The translations under genes were made by a program, and so were the position numbers. From Aureococcus anophagefferens (taxonomy: Eukaryota > Sar > Pelagophyceae > Pelagomonadales > Pelagomonadaceae): a stretch of 64,000 nucleotides of DNA. The notes beneath the pieces are model-generated. The model made no database searches. It was given only the letters and a program-made list of their open reading frames with translations, and was not told the DNA's origin. Positions 30,401 through 38,371 of the stretch are shown piece by piece. The stretch is taken from the NCBI RefSeq assembly GCF_000186865.1, contig NW_008705572.1:765384-829383 (forward strand), read 5' to 3'. The stretch's first letter is position 1. Each line of letters opens with the position of its first letter.

Positions 30401-30915
30401 CCTTGAAGCCGCCGACGTCGAGCTCGGGCCGCGGGCCGACGCAGCCGACGTCGTCGGCCGCGGCGCACGCGCGGCCCGCGGCGGCGACGGCCGCGCCGCA
30501 GCAGGCGGCGTCGCCGGCGCAGGCGGCGTCGCAGCGGCCGCAGCGCGCCGGGCAGCACGTCGCGGCGTCGCCGACGGCGCCGCGCGCGTTCCCGCGGCAG
30601 AACGCGAACGTGCCGTCGTCGGCCTCGCGGGGGAAGACGCAGCCCGCGTCGCCGGCGCCGCGGCAGGCGCGGCCGGCCTTGTAGATCTGCGCCGGGCAGC
30701 AGCGCGCCTGCCGCAGCTGGCACTGCACCTCGTCGCAGCCGCCGCAGAACTTGGGGCAGCACACCTAAACGATCGAGTCACGGCGAGACGCGCCGCGATG
30801 GACGCCGCCGCGCGACGGATTTATCGTTCAGCGACGACAGGAGGCCCGTGCGGCAGAACTCGACCGCCGGCGTTGCCACGTGGAATAGGGCCGCGAGGAC
30901 AAACCATCGCATCAT
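27426..30915 (-). CDS. Secretory GT8-GT90 bifunctional glycosyltransferase, six exons
   Basis: Exons 30915-30865, 30764-28673, 28616-28321, 28265-28184, 28055-27858 and 27646-27426 sum to 979 residues. A signal peptide or anchor leads (MMRWFVLAALFHVATPA). A Cys-rich region follows (VCCPKFCGGCDEVQC, CCPAQIYKAGRAC). A family 8 glycosyltransferase domain then spans ~130-420: VVYLDADTIVRKDVAHLF with the DxD Mn site, DPFNAGVLVVHLGRW, ALHWSGANKPWGL. After a linker, residues ~640-960 fit family 90 (CAP10/POGLUT): SEWDARSGRLFWRGKLDPKF, KYLLALPDAGGCLGP, and a C-terminal fold with FDAVLCPRCAAAHWARALVA. The first intron is GT-AG (100 bp). The next four (56, 55, 128, 211 bp) read best as GC-AG, and the last is an introner. 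The donor sugars are unknown. Confidence 0.78.
27647..27849 (-). mobile_element. Introner element (203 bp) in the GT8-GT90 gene
   Basis: On the plus strand it begins CTGTGCCGAAACCAACC and ends GATTTGGTTTCGGCACAG, with a perfect inverted repeat of about 15 bp. It is flanked by the duplication GAGGCCGC (27639-27646 and 27850-27857). The intron of the minus-strand gene is 27647-27857: the acceptor CAG comes from the element and the donor GC from the target copy (GCGGCCTC on the gene strand). Joining gives ARGLFDAVLCPRC in frame. The interior matches the other copies (TTCGGCTGATTTTTGGACG, TCACATTGAAGTCGGGTTGA), but the terminal repeat differs after CTGTG from the GGAATTC type. It is antisense relative to the gene. 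Confidence 0.9.
28266..28320 (-). other. 55-bp GC-AG intron flanked by a 9-bp direct repeat
   Basis: On the gene strand the segment GCGCGGCCC occurs at the 5' border of the intron and again right after the acceptor GTAG. Removing one copy plus the intervening AT-richer sequence (CTTGGACGTTACGGGTCATC) joins KRSGT to ARPVPVPALAHLGAKY and keeps the GT90 frame. The donor is therefore GC. The duplicated border resembles the target duplications of the longer introners, but no clear inverted terminal repeat is visible in so short a segment. Confidence 0.6.
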
Positions 30916-30962
30916 GGCGCCATAATCAACTTTGTACATGCACTCATTAAATTTTGGTTGAA

Positions 30963-31269
30963 NNNNNNNNNNNNNNNNNNNNNNNNNNNNNNNNNNNNNN
31001 NNNNNNNNNNNNNNNNNNNNNNNNNNNNNNNNNNNNNNNNNNNNNNNNNNNNNNNNNNNNNNNNNNNNNNNNNNNNNNNNNNNNNNNNNNNNNNNNNNNN
31101 NNNNNNNNNNNNNNNNNNNNNNNNNNNNNNNNNNNNNNNNNNNNNNNNNNNNNNNNNNNNNNNNNNNNNNNNNNNNNNNNNNNNNNNNNNNNNNNNNNNN
31201 NNNNNNNNNNNNNNNNNNNNNNNNNNNNNNNNNNNNNNNNNNNNNNNNNNNNNNNNNNNNNNNNNNNNN
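30963..31269. other. Assembly gap (307 N)
   Basis: Run of unresolved bases between the start of the GT8-GT90 gene (minus strand, ATG at 30915) and the tubby-like gene (plus). It should contain the divergent promoters and the 5' end of the tubby-like coding region. The 47 bases just left of it are AT-rich compared with the rest of the window. Confidence 0.99.
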
Positions 31270-31663
31270 GACCGCCGCCGCGAGGACCGCGACGCGCCGC
31301 GCGACCGCCGCCGCGACGACTACGACCGCCGCCGCGACGACCGCCGCGACGACCGCGACGACCGCCGCGACGCCCGGCGCGGCGTGTCGCCGCGGCGCCG
31401 GTCGCCGTCGCCGCGGCGCCGGTCGCCGTCGCCCGGCCGCGGCGCGCTCCGGTCCGACCCGACGCGCGGCGACCCGTGCGTCGACGCGGACGAGGCGCGG
31501 TCCCTGCGCCTCGCCATGCGGCTCCAGGCCGAGGAGGAGGGCGCCTACGGCGACGACGAGGAGAAGCGCGAGGAGCCCGAGTGGGGCGGCGCGTCCGCGG
31601 CGATCCTCGAGCCGTCGCCGCGGTCGCGCGACGAGGAGAAGAGCGACGAGGGCGACGCCGCCG

Positions 31664-31694
<31 letters not shown>

Positions 31695-32472
31695 CGGGTC
31701 GCAGGAGGCCGCCGTGCCCCTGCCGTCGACGGGGAGCGCGAGCCGCCTCCGGCCCATGACCTTCGAGGGCGTGCGCGAGCTCCCGGTCATGGACGGGCCC
31801 GTGTCCGAGTCCCAAATTCCGCTCCTCAAGTGCGTGCTCCAGCGCACGAAGTCGCTCTTCGGCCACAACTTGTGCCTCTGCGTCGAGGCCACGGGCGCGA
31901 AGATTTTAGTCGCGAAGCGGCGGACGCGGAGCGGCAACTACCACGTCTACGACGTCTCGCAGGGCACGCTCGGCGGCCGCCTCACGAAGAAGGCGGGCAA
32001 CTACGTCGGCAAGATCGCCGCGGCGTCCGCCGCGGACCCGCACCACCGCGTCCTCCTCGACAACGACAAGAGCCAGGCGCGCAACGAGCACGCGCTCTTC
32101 GTGCACCGCCGCACGGGCACGCTGTCGGCCTTCGTCGACGGCGCGAAGCCCCGCCAGATCTGCGTCGCGCTGCCCGAGGACGGCGACAAGGCCAACCTCC
32201 TCAAGAAGTTCCTCTGCAGCGACAAGTCCCTCCAGATCCTCAACCAGCGCCAGCCGCGCCTCGTCAACGGCCAGTACAGCCTCAACTTCTTCGGAAGAGC
32301 GACCATCGCGTCCGTCAAGAACTTCCAGCTCGTGCCCGGCGACGGCGACGGCAACTCCAAGGTCGTCTTCCAGCTCGGCAAGGTCGGCGCGAACACGTTC
32401 AACCTCGACTTCGCCGCGCCCTTCTCGCCCTTCGTCGCCTTCGCGCTCGCCGTGTCCCAGTTCATCGGCTAG
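31270..32472 (+). CDS. Tubby-like protein, 5' end lost in the assembly gap
   Basis: About 400 residues are visible from the gap edge to the TAG at 32470. Tubby domains bind phosphoinositides and form a beta-barrel around a central helix. Here an Arg/Asp-rich low-complexity lead (DDRRDDRDDRRDARRG, then repeated SPRRRSPSPRRRS) and an acidic stretch (eight Asp) precede the domain. The domain itself: IPLLKCVLQRTKSLFGHNLC, AKILVAKRRTRSGNYHVYDV, GNYVGKIAA, PRLVNGQYSLNFFGRATIAS, VKNFQLVPGD, and FQLGKVGANTFNLDFAAPFS ending FVAFALAVSQFIG. The last three blocks are the conserved tubby C-terminus. Upstream exons may be missing. The RS-like lead is unusual for the family and could point to a nuclear role, which is inference. 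Confidence 0.88.
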
Positions 32473-32555
32473 GCGCCCGCCGCGACGGCGAGACAAGGGA
32501 CCCCCCCCCATTCCCCCCACGAGAAGACTCGGAAGCGAAGCTTAAAATCGGGCGC

Positions 32556-33707
32556 CTACCAGCAGAACGCCTTGTCGACGTAGTTGTGGAGCGCGGTGTC
32601 CGTCGCCGGGCAGGACGCGGACAGCGCGGCGAAGTTGGCGCTGAGGCAGTCGGAGCAGGCGTTGTCCGCGACGGGGTTGCTGCCCTGCTCGGCGCCACAG
32701 GCGTCGAAGGCCGCGGAGAGGCAGGCCGCGTCGACGTTCGTCGACGCCGTCTCGTAGATCTTCGACGCGGACCGCTGCGGCGTGAGCGTGCACGTGCGCG
32801 TCACGGGCGGGCCGTAGCCCGACGCCATGCAGTCCGTCTGCATGGGGCCGTTGGGCAGCGCGCCGGTCTGGGCGCCGTACCAGCCCGCCCACCGGTCCTC
32901 GCCGACCTGTTGCAGGTCGTCGTAGTCCGCGAGAAACGGCACCATGACGTCCGGGAGGAAGGTGAAGTAGAGCTTGCCGTCCTGGACGACCCAGTTGCGC
33001 ACGTCCGTCGGCGGGCCCATGTGCTCGCGGCTCCAGGGCCAGCCGACGGTGGGGTCCGCGGCGTCCATGCCGACGTCGCCGTCGGTTCCGAACTCGGACG
33101 TGATCCCGAACGCGCAGAAGCCGCCGAAGCGCGGCAGGTAGGCGCCGGGGTTCGTCGCGAACTTGGCCAGGTGGTCGGCGCTGCTGAAGTACCACGTCGA
33201 CTCGTAGCTCTCGCCCCGGTCGTCGGTCGTGACGAGGTCGTGGCGGTACGCCGCCGACCCCGCGACGGGCGCCGCGCCCGCGGGCAGGGAGAAGAACGCG
33301 ACGACGTCCGCGCCGCCGAGGGCCGGCGTCGCGCCGTCCCCGAACTCGGGCGCGCCGGCGCCGAACGCCTCCTTCCGGTTCGTGTCGATCTGCGCGAGCC
33401 GCGGGTGCGGCTCCGCTTCCATCTGCAGCGCGGGCTTCACCGGCTGCACCGTCAGCGCCGCGCCGAGGGCGACGACGAGGAGGCAGGCGCCGACGACGCC
33501 CGCGAGCTTCGCCACGGGCACGGACCCGCCGAGGGACCGCGGCCGGTGGAGCGCGCCGTCGTCGAGGCCGCCGTAGGACGACACGCCCATGGGCGCGAGC
33601 TTGCTCCGGCTCGACGCCGCCGCGCGCATGGCCCGTTCCGACCCCTCGAGCCGGAAGGACCGCGTCGTGTCGTCCGTCGTGTCCTTCGAGCAGAGGGTGG
33701 TGTCCAT
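32556..33707 (-). CDS. YHS-domain membrane protein
   Basis: 383 residues, intronless. One transmembrane helix near residues 65-87 (VAKLAGVVGACLLVVALGAA) makes a signal-anchor protein with a 60-residue basic N-terminus. Residues ~130-260 match YHS domains: GGADVVAFFSLPAGAAPVAG, STWYFSSADHLAKFATNPGA, YLPRFGGFCAFGITSEFG, VVQDGKLYFTFLPDVM. YHS modules occur with metal-transport or redox proteins; no metal ligands can be assigned beyond the conserved FGGFCAFG Cys. The C-terminal 80 residues are Cys-rich (ACLSAAFDACGAEQ, NACSDCLSANFAALSASC), perhaps a disulfide-bonded tail. 33708-33854 downstream of SCAR has no gene. Confidence 0.8.
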   Translation of the reverse strand: MDTTLCSKDTTDDTTRSFRLEGSERAMRAAASSRSKLAPMGVSSYGGLDDGALHRPRSLGGSVPVAKLAGVVGACLLVVALGAALTVQPVKPALQMEAEPHPRLAQIDTNRKEAFGAGAPEFGDGATPALGGADVVAFFSLPAGAAPVAGSAAYRHDLVTTDDRGESYESTWYFSSADHLAKFATNPGAYLPRFGGFCAFGITSEFGTDGDVGMDAADPTVGWPWSREHMGPPTDVRNWVVQDGKLYFTFLPDVMVPFLADYDDLQQVGEDRWAGWYGAQTGALPNGPMQTDCMASGYGPPVTRTCTLTPQRSASKIYETASTNVDAACLSAAFDACGAEQGSNPVADNACSDCLSANFAALSASCPATDTALHNYVDKAFCW

Positions 33708-33854
33708 CTCGGTCGTCGAGCCGAGGCGACGAGCTGGGCGTGACGAGTTTCTCCCATTTCCAAGATTTTGAGGTGATGTTGACGTCCTTGACGTTGCCCC
33801 GAGGCTCGACGAGTACTTCGACGAGTCCTCCGATGAAGTCCGTAGCCCATCCAG

Positions 33855-36364
33855 TTAGAAGTCGTCGCTCCCGAACTCGGAGTCGAAGTCGGAGTCGGAG
33901 TCGGAGTCGACCTCGCCGGCGACGGCCTTGCGGTTCTGGAGGAGCTGGAGGACGGCCGCGTCGCGCTTCTCCTCGGGCCGCGGCCGGTCCTCGTTGACGA
34001 CGACGTGCTTGAGGCCTTGCTCGCCCTTCTTCAGCGCGTCCATGAGGTTGGACCGCCCGCTCTTGCGGCGCGCGACGACGACGGTCTTCTTGAGCTTCGC
34101 GTTGCCCGCCTTGATCGCGTCCATGAGGCCGCCGCCGGACGACGGCGCGGCCGCGGCCGGCGCGCCCGCGGCGGGCTTCGGGCGCGGCGCCGGCGGCGGC
34201 GGGAGCGCGTCGAGGTAGGCGGGCCGCTCCGGGACCTCGGGGACGTCGTCGGGGTGCGCGTAGACGATGTTGCCCTCGATGAAGTCGATGCCGTGCGCCT
34301 CGCGGAACTCCCGGTCCATGCGCTCCTCCTCCGTCTCCGGCTCGGGCTCGGGCTCGGGCTCCGGCTCGGGCTCCGCGGGCTCGGGCTCCGGCTCGGGCTC
34401 GTCGGTCTCGTCGAAGTCGTCCGCGGGCGGCGCCTCCGGCGGCGGCGGCGCGGCCGGCGGCGGCCGCGGCGGCGGCGCGCCGGGCGGGGGCGGGCCCGGC
34501 GGTTTGGCTGCCGGCGGAGGCCTCGGCGGCGGCGGGCCGGGCGGGCCCGGCGGCGGCCTTGGCGGCGGCGGCGCGGCCGCGACCGGCGGCGGCGGGCCGC
34601 GCGGCGGCGCGGCCGCGGCCGGCGGCGGCGGCGGCGCCGCGGCGCCGCCCTTGGGCGTGAGGCCCGGCAGCATGGACACGTCGCGGCCGAGGGCGCGCTC
34701 GGGCCGCGCGGCGAGGGTCTCGCCGCGGTGCCGCTCCGTGTCCCTGAAGCGGGTCACGCCGACGACTTTGCCGACGGCCTTCTTCATGCGAGAGAACAGC
34801 CCCTTCTTCTTCTTCTTCTTCTCGGACGTGCGCTCCGCGGCGGCGTCGGCGGCGGCGGCGTCGGAGGCCCGGAGCTCGTCCTCGCTGAAGAGCACGGGCG
34901 GCGGCCGGGACGTGCTCTTCCGCGGCGCCGGGGACGGCGCGTCGGCCGCGTCCGCGTCGCTCTCCGAGCCGCTCTCAGAGCCGGAGCCGGACCCCGAGCC
35001 GGACCCCGACGCCGAGCCGCTCCGCGACGACGATGAACCGCTCCCGCTCCTCGACGACCCGCTCCTCGACGACCCGCTCTCGGAGCCGCTCTCGGAGCCG
35101 GCGGACTCGTCGACCGGCTCGAGCGTCGCCGGCGGCGCGAACGACGGCCGCCGCGCGGCCTCCTCGAGGGCCGCGCGCGCCGCGGCGGCGGCGGCCTCCG
35201 CCGCGGCGCGGTCCGCGGCGAGGGCCTGCCGCTCGGCCTCGGCCTTGGCCGCGAGGGCTTTGCGGTTCGCCTCGGCCTTTTGCTCGAGCGCCTCGAGCTC
35301 CGCGAGCCGCTTCGCCTCCGCGGCCTCGGCGTCGCGCCGCCGCTGCGCCTCGAGGGCGCGCCGCTCCGCGTTCTCCTTGTCGCGCCGGCGCCGCTCCTCG
35401 GCCAGGCGCTCGCCGCGCTCGACGGCCGAGTCGACGCCGAGCTGGCGGCTCAGCCGGTGCGCGGCGTCGTCGACCATGGCCTTGGCGTCGCGCTCGTCGC
35501 CGCCGTCCATGGCGCCGCCCCGCGCGACGGCGAGGTGCTCCGCGATGACCTCCCAGCTGTAGGCGGGCGAGTAGTGCCGCGGCCACTCGAGCGCCTCCGC
35601 GTAGGAGACGACGGCCGCGACGACGGCCGCGTCGCGCGCCGCCTCGCCGCCCTTTTTTTCGGCCCCCCACCAGGGCTCCGGCGGCGCCGCGACGCGGATG
35701 CGCCGCTCCACGGGCTTGGCGTCCGGCGCCGCGAGGTGGGCCGTCGCGGCGATCTCGAACATCGCGTCCGCGTCGTTTACGGCGCCGTCGCCCGCGGCGC
35801 CCTCGCCGTCGCTCGTCGACACGTCGGACGGCGCGTCGTCGTCGTCGGGCGCCGCGTCGCGGACGGCGCTCGCCCGTTTACTCGGGGCGAGCGCGGGCGG
35901 CGCGGACTTGGACGTCTGCGACCGCGCGCGGACGCGGTCCGCGACGCGGCTGCGCGCGCGCTCCCGCGCGGCCGCGCGGTCCGCCTGCTGCGTCGCCGCC
36001 CGGTCCCGCGCCGGCGCCTCGGGCGCGTCGTCCTCGTCGACCTCCTCGACGGCGAAGCCCACCGCGCGCTTCGCGGGCGCGGCGACCGGCTCCTGCGTAA
36101 ACGCGAGGCCGTCGAGGAAGTCCGCGACGGGCTTCGACGCGGCGAGGTCCAGGAGCGAGTGGAGCGGCCGGGGCTTCGCGAGGGGGACGAGGCCCGGCGG
36201 CGCGGCCGCGGCGCCGCCCGGGTCGAGGGGCGGCGGCGGCACGGAGCGGTTGTCCACGGGCTCGCCCTCGGGGCCGACCGAAAAACCCCGGTAGAGCCGC
36301 CGCTTCCGCGGCGCGGGCTTCTTGAAGAGGGACGACGCGCCGCCGCCGCTTTCCGTGGGCCGCG

Positions 36365-36401
<37 letters not shown>

Positions 36402-36983
36402 CGCGGACGCCTTGAGCAGCCGCCGCTCCTTCTCCGCCGCGCGCCGCGCCTTCCGCTCGGCCTTCTTCGCCTTCTTCTCGGCCTTGGCCGCGCGCTGGCG
36501 GTTGAGCTCCGCCGTCATCCACTGCTCCACGAAGAGGCTCGGGTCGCTGTAGGCGTGCGCGCAGGACTCGCCGCCCACGGCCGCGTCGATGCGGTCGAGC
36601 GGCGGCGGCGGCGCGCAGCTCCGCTCCAGGGCGACGAGCCCGTCGGGCCGCGTCGACGGCGTCAGCAGGCTCGGCACGGCGCCGACGACGAGCTCGCGGC
36701 CCCGGCCCGCGCCGCAGCGGAACGACGCGGCGCGCCGCGCGGCCGCGTCCGCCGCGCCGACGCGCCGCGCGAGGCGGTCCGCGCGCGCGGCCGCGCTCGC
36801 GACGCGCTCGTGCGTCTCGCCCGAGAGGCGCAACAAGTTGTCGAAGACCTCGGCCGAGAGCGCCGCGAGCGCGCCGACCTGCTCGAGCGCGCCGCGGAGC
36901 AGGCCGAACGTCTCCTCGCCGCCGGCCGCGCGGCCGTTCGCGAACCACTCCGGCCCGGGCAGCTCGCGGCCCGCCAGCGGCAT
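33855..36983 (-). CDS. SCAR: SCAR/WAVE actin nucleation-promoting factor
   Basis: 1,042 residues. It activates Arp2/3 downstream of Rac as part of the WAVE complex. The N-terminal SCAR homology domain is residues ~8-80 ([40 protein letters not shown]). Next is a basic Lys/Arg helix ([20 protein letters not shown]), then long disordered acidic, coiled-coil ([20 protein letters not shown]), Ser/Gly-rich and Pro-rich segments (~800-870). Two WH2 motifs follow ([16 protein letters not shown] and [16 protein letters not shown]), then an acidic tail [17 protein letters not shown]. The usual Trp of the acidic Arp2/3-binding tail is absent and Phe takes its place. The central region is much longer than in animal WAVEs. 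Its ATG comes one base after the stop codon of the upstream small gene. Confidence 0.85.
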
Positions 36984-36984
36984 C

Positions 36985-37222
36985 TCACCAGTCCTCGCTC
37001 TCCACGGACCAGATCAGCCGCCAGTGCGCGCGCCTACGGTGCACATCGGTCGGCAAGCGGATGGAAACGGGAAACGCACACGACGTAGAAGACGAGGATG
37101 AGCAACGAACCGACGACGAAGAGCAGGAAGCAGACGACGTCCTCCTTCTCCAGGCGCCGGCGCAGGCCGAGCCGGTAGCCGAAGTTGCGCGTCCGCCGGC
37201 TCAGCTTCGACGGCAGGACCAT
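36985..37222 (-). CDS. 63-residue single-pass membrane protein, two exons
   Basis: [20 protein letters not shown] leads into one hydrophobic helix ([19 protein letters not shown]). A 46-bp intron (37034-37079, GTGCGT donor, GTAG acceptor) then gives the tail [15 protein letters not shown] and a stop at 36985-36987. Without splicing the frame ends [14 protein letters not shown], a less convincing tail. The positive N-terminus and acidic C-terminus set the topology. No family is recognised. The stop is one base from the SCAR start codon, so the two genes may share a transcript or have overlapping untranslated regions. The other side faces PSMA2 across about 204 bp. Confidence 0.5.
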
Positions 37223-37426
37223 CGCATTGCCACAACAGACTTAGAGACTGGGGCAGCCCGAGGCGCTTCGAGGCTCGACGGAGCTTCTTGGCCGGGGGTC
37301 GACGGACGACGGTCGGACTCTCTCCGCGCGCCTAAGTCGACTGAGACGGTCGACCGCGAGCGCGCCCGCCGCGACTGCCGCGTAGACAACCGCGCCTCTC
37401 GACCGCGCCGTCGCCGCTCTTCCGCG

Positions 37427-38125
37427 ATGGAGGCCGGCTACGGCTTGACGACGTTCAGCCCGAGCGGCAAGCTCCCCCAGCTGACGAGCGCGATGACGGC
37501 GACGAACGAGGGCAAGACGTCGCTGGGCATCAAGGCGAAGAACGGCGTCGTGCTCTGCACGGACAAGAAGCTGAGCTCGAAGCTCATCGAGTCCGCCGAC
37601 GTGCACAAGCTCGAGAAGATCACGCCGAGCTGCGGCTTCGTGTACAGCGGCGTCGGCCCGGACTACCGCGTCCTGGTGAAGAAGGCGCGGAAGCAGGCGC
37701 AGGCCTACTACCTCACGTACCGGGGCCTCAAGCCCATCCGGGCGCTCGTCCAGGACACGGCGGCGGTGTGCCAGGAGTACACGCAGTCCGGCGGCGTCCG
37801 GCCCTTTGGCGTGAGCCTGCTCGTCGCGGGCTTCGACGACGAGGGCCCGCAGCTCTTCCAGGTCGACCCCTCCGGCGCCTTCTTCGGCTGGCAGGCGTCG
37901 GCCATCGGCAAGAACTCCAAGAACGCCAAGTCCTTCCTCGAGAAGCGCTACAACGAGGACGTCGAGCTCGACGACGCGATCCACACCGCGCTCCTCACGA
38001 TGCGCGAGGGCTTCGAGGGCGAGATGAACGAGCACAACATCGAGCTCGGCGTCATCGGCGAGGACCGCGTCTTCAAGGTCCTCACGCCCGCCGAGGTCAA
38101 GGACTACCTCGACGAGTCCAACTAG
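37427..38125 (+). CDS. PSMA2: 20S proteasome subunit alpha type 2
   Basis: 232 residues, intronless, full length for alpha-2. It is a non-catalytic outer-ring subunit that gates the 20S proteasome. Seen: N-terminal gate segment [19 protein letters not shown] (alpha signature; the usual QIEYA is here QLTSA), [120 protein letters not shown] and [25 protein letters not shown] and [12 protein letters not shown] are subunit-specific for alpha-2. The change of the IEYA core to LTSA in the N-terminal alpha motif is worth noting. Confidence 0.95.
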   Translation: MEAGYGLTTFSPSGKLPQLTSAMTATNEGKTSLGIKAKNGVVLCTDKKLSSKLIESADVHKLEKITPSCGFVYSGVGPDYRVLVKKARKQAQAYYLTYRGLKPIRALVQDTAAVCQEYTQSGGVRPFGVSLLVAGFDDEGPQLFQVDPSGAFFGWQASAIGKNSKNAKSFLEKRYNEDVELDDAIHTALLTMREGFEGEMNEHNIELGVIGEDRVFKVLTPAEVKDYLDESN

Positions 38126-38150
38126 GCCGCCGCCGCCGCCGCCGCCCCGT

Positions 38151-38365
38151 AACCACGCCGCGATTCGAACAATGTGACATCTCGGACGAGTGGACTACGA
38201 CAAGGACCAGGGAGGGGGCGTTCCGTACTCCGCAACCACGCCGCGATTCGATCTCGGACGAGTGTACTACGACGAGGACAAGGGAGGGGGCGTTCCGTAC
38301 TCCGCAACCACGCCGCGATTCGATCTCGGACGAGTGTACTACGACAAGGACAAGGGGAGGGGTCC
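38151..38365. repeat. 72-bp tandem repeat, three copies, between convergent genes
   Basis: Copies start at 38151, 38234 and 38306 with AACCACGCCGCGATTCGA. Spacing is 83 and 72 bp; the first copy has an 11-bp insertion (AACAATGTGAC) after the first 18 bases or so. Each copy continues CTCGGACGAGTG, CTACGACAAGGAC and a G-run followed by CGTTCCGTACTCCGC. They fill the space between the PSMA2 stop (38125) and the antiporter stop (38372), so they lie in the 3' untranslated or terminator region of both genes. No coding role is supported. Confidence 0.88.
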
Positions 38366-38371
38366 GCGGCG

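Noticed and set aside
30762..30764. A GTG start for the GT8-GT90 protein beginning at VCCPKFCGG
   Set aside because: An ATG with a signal peptide (MMRWFVLAALFHVATPA) lies upstream and joins in phase through a GT-AG intron with a TTTAG acceptor.
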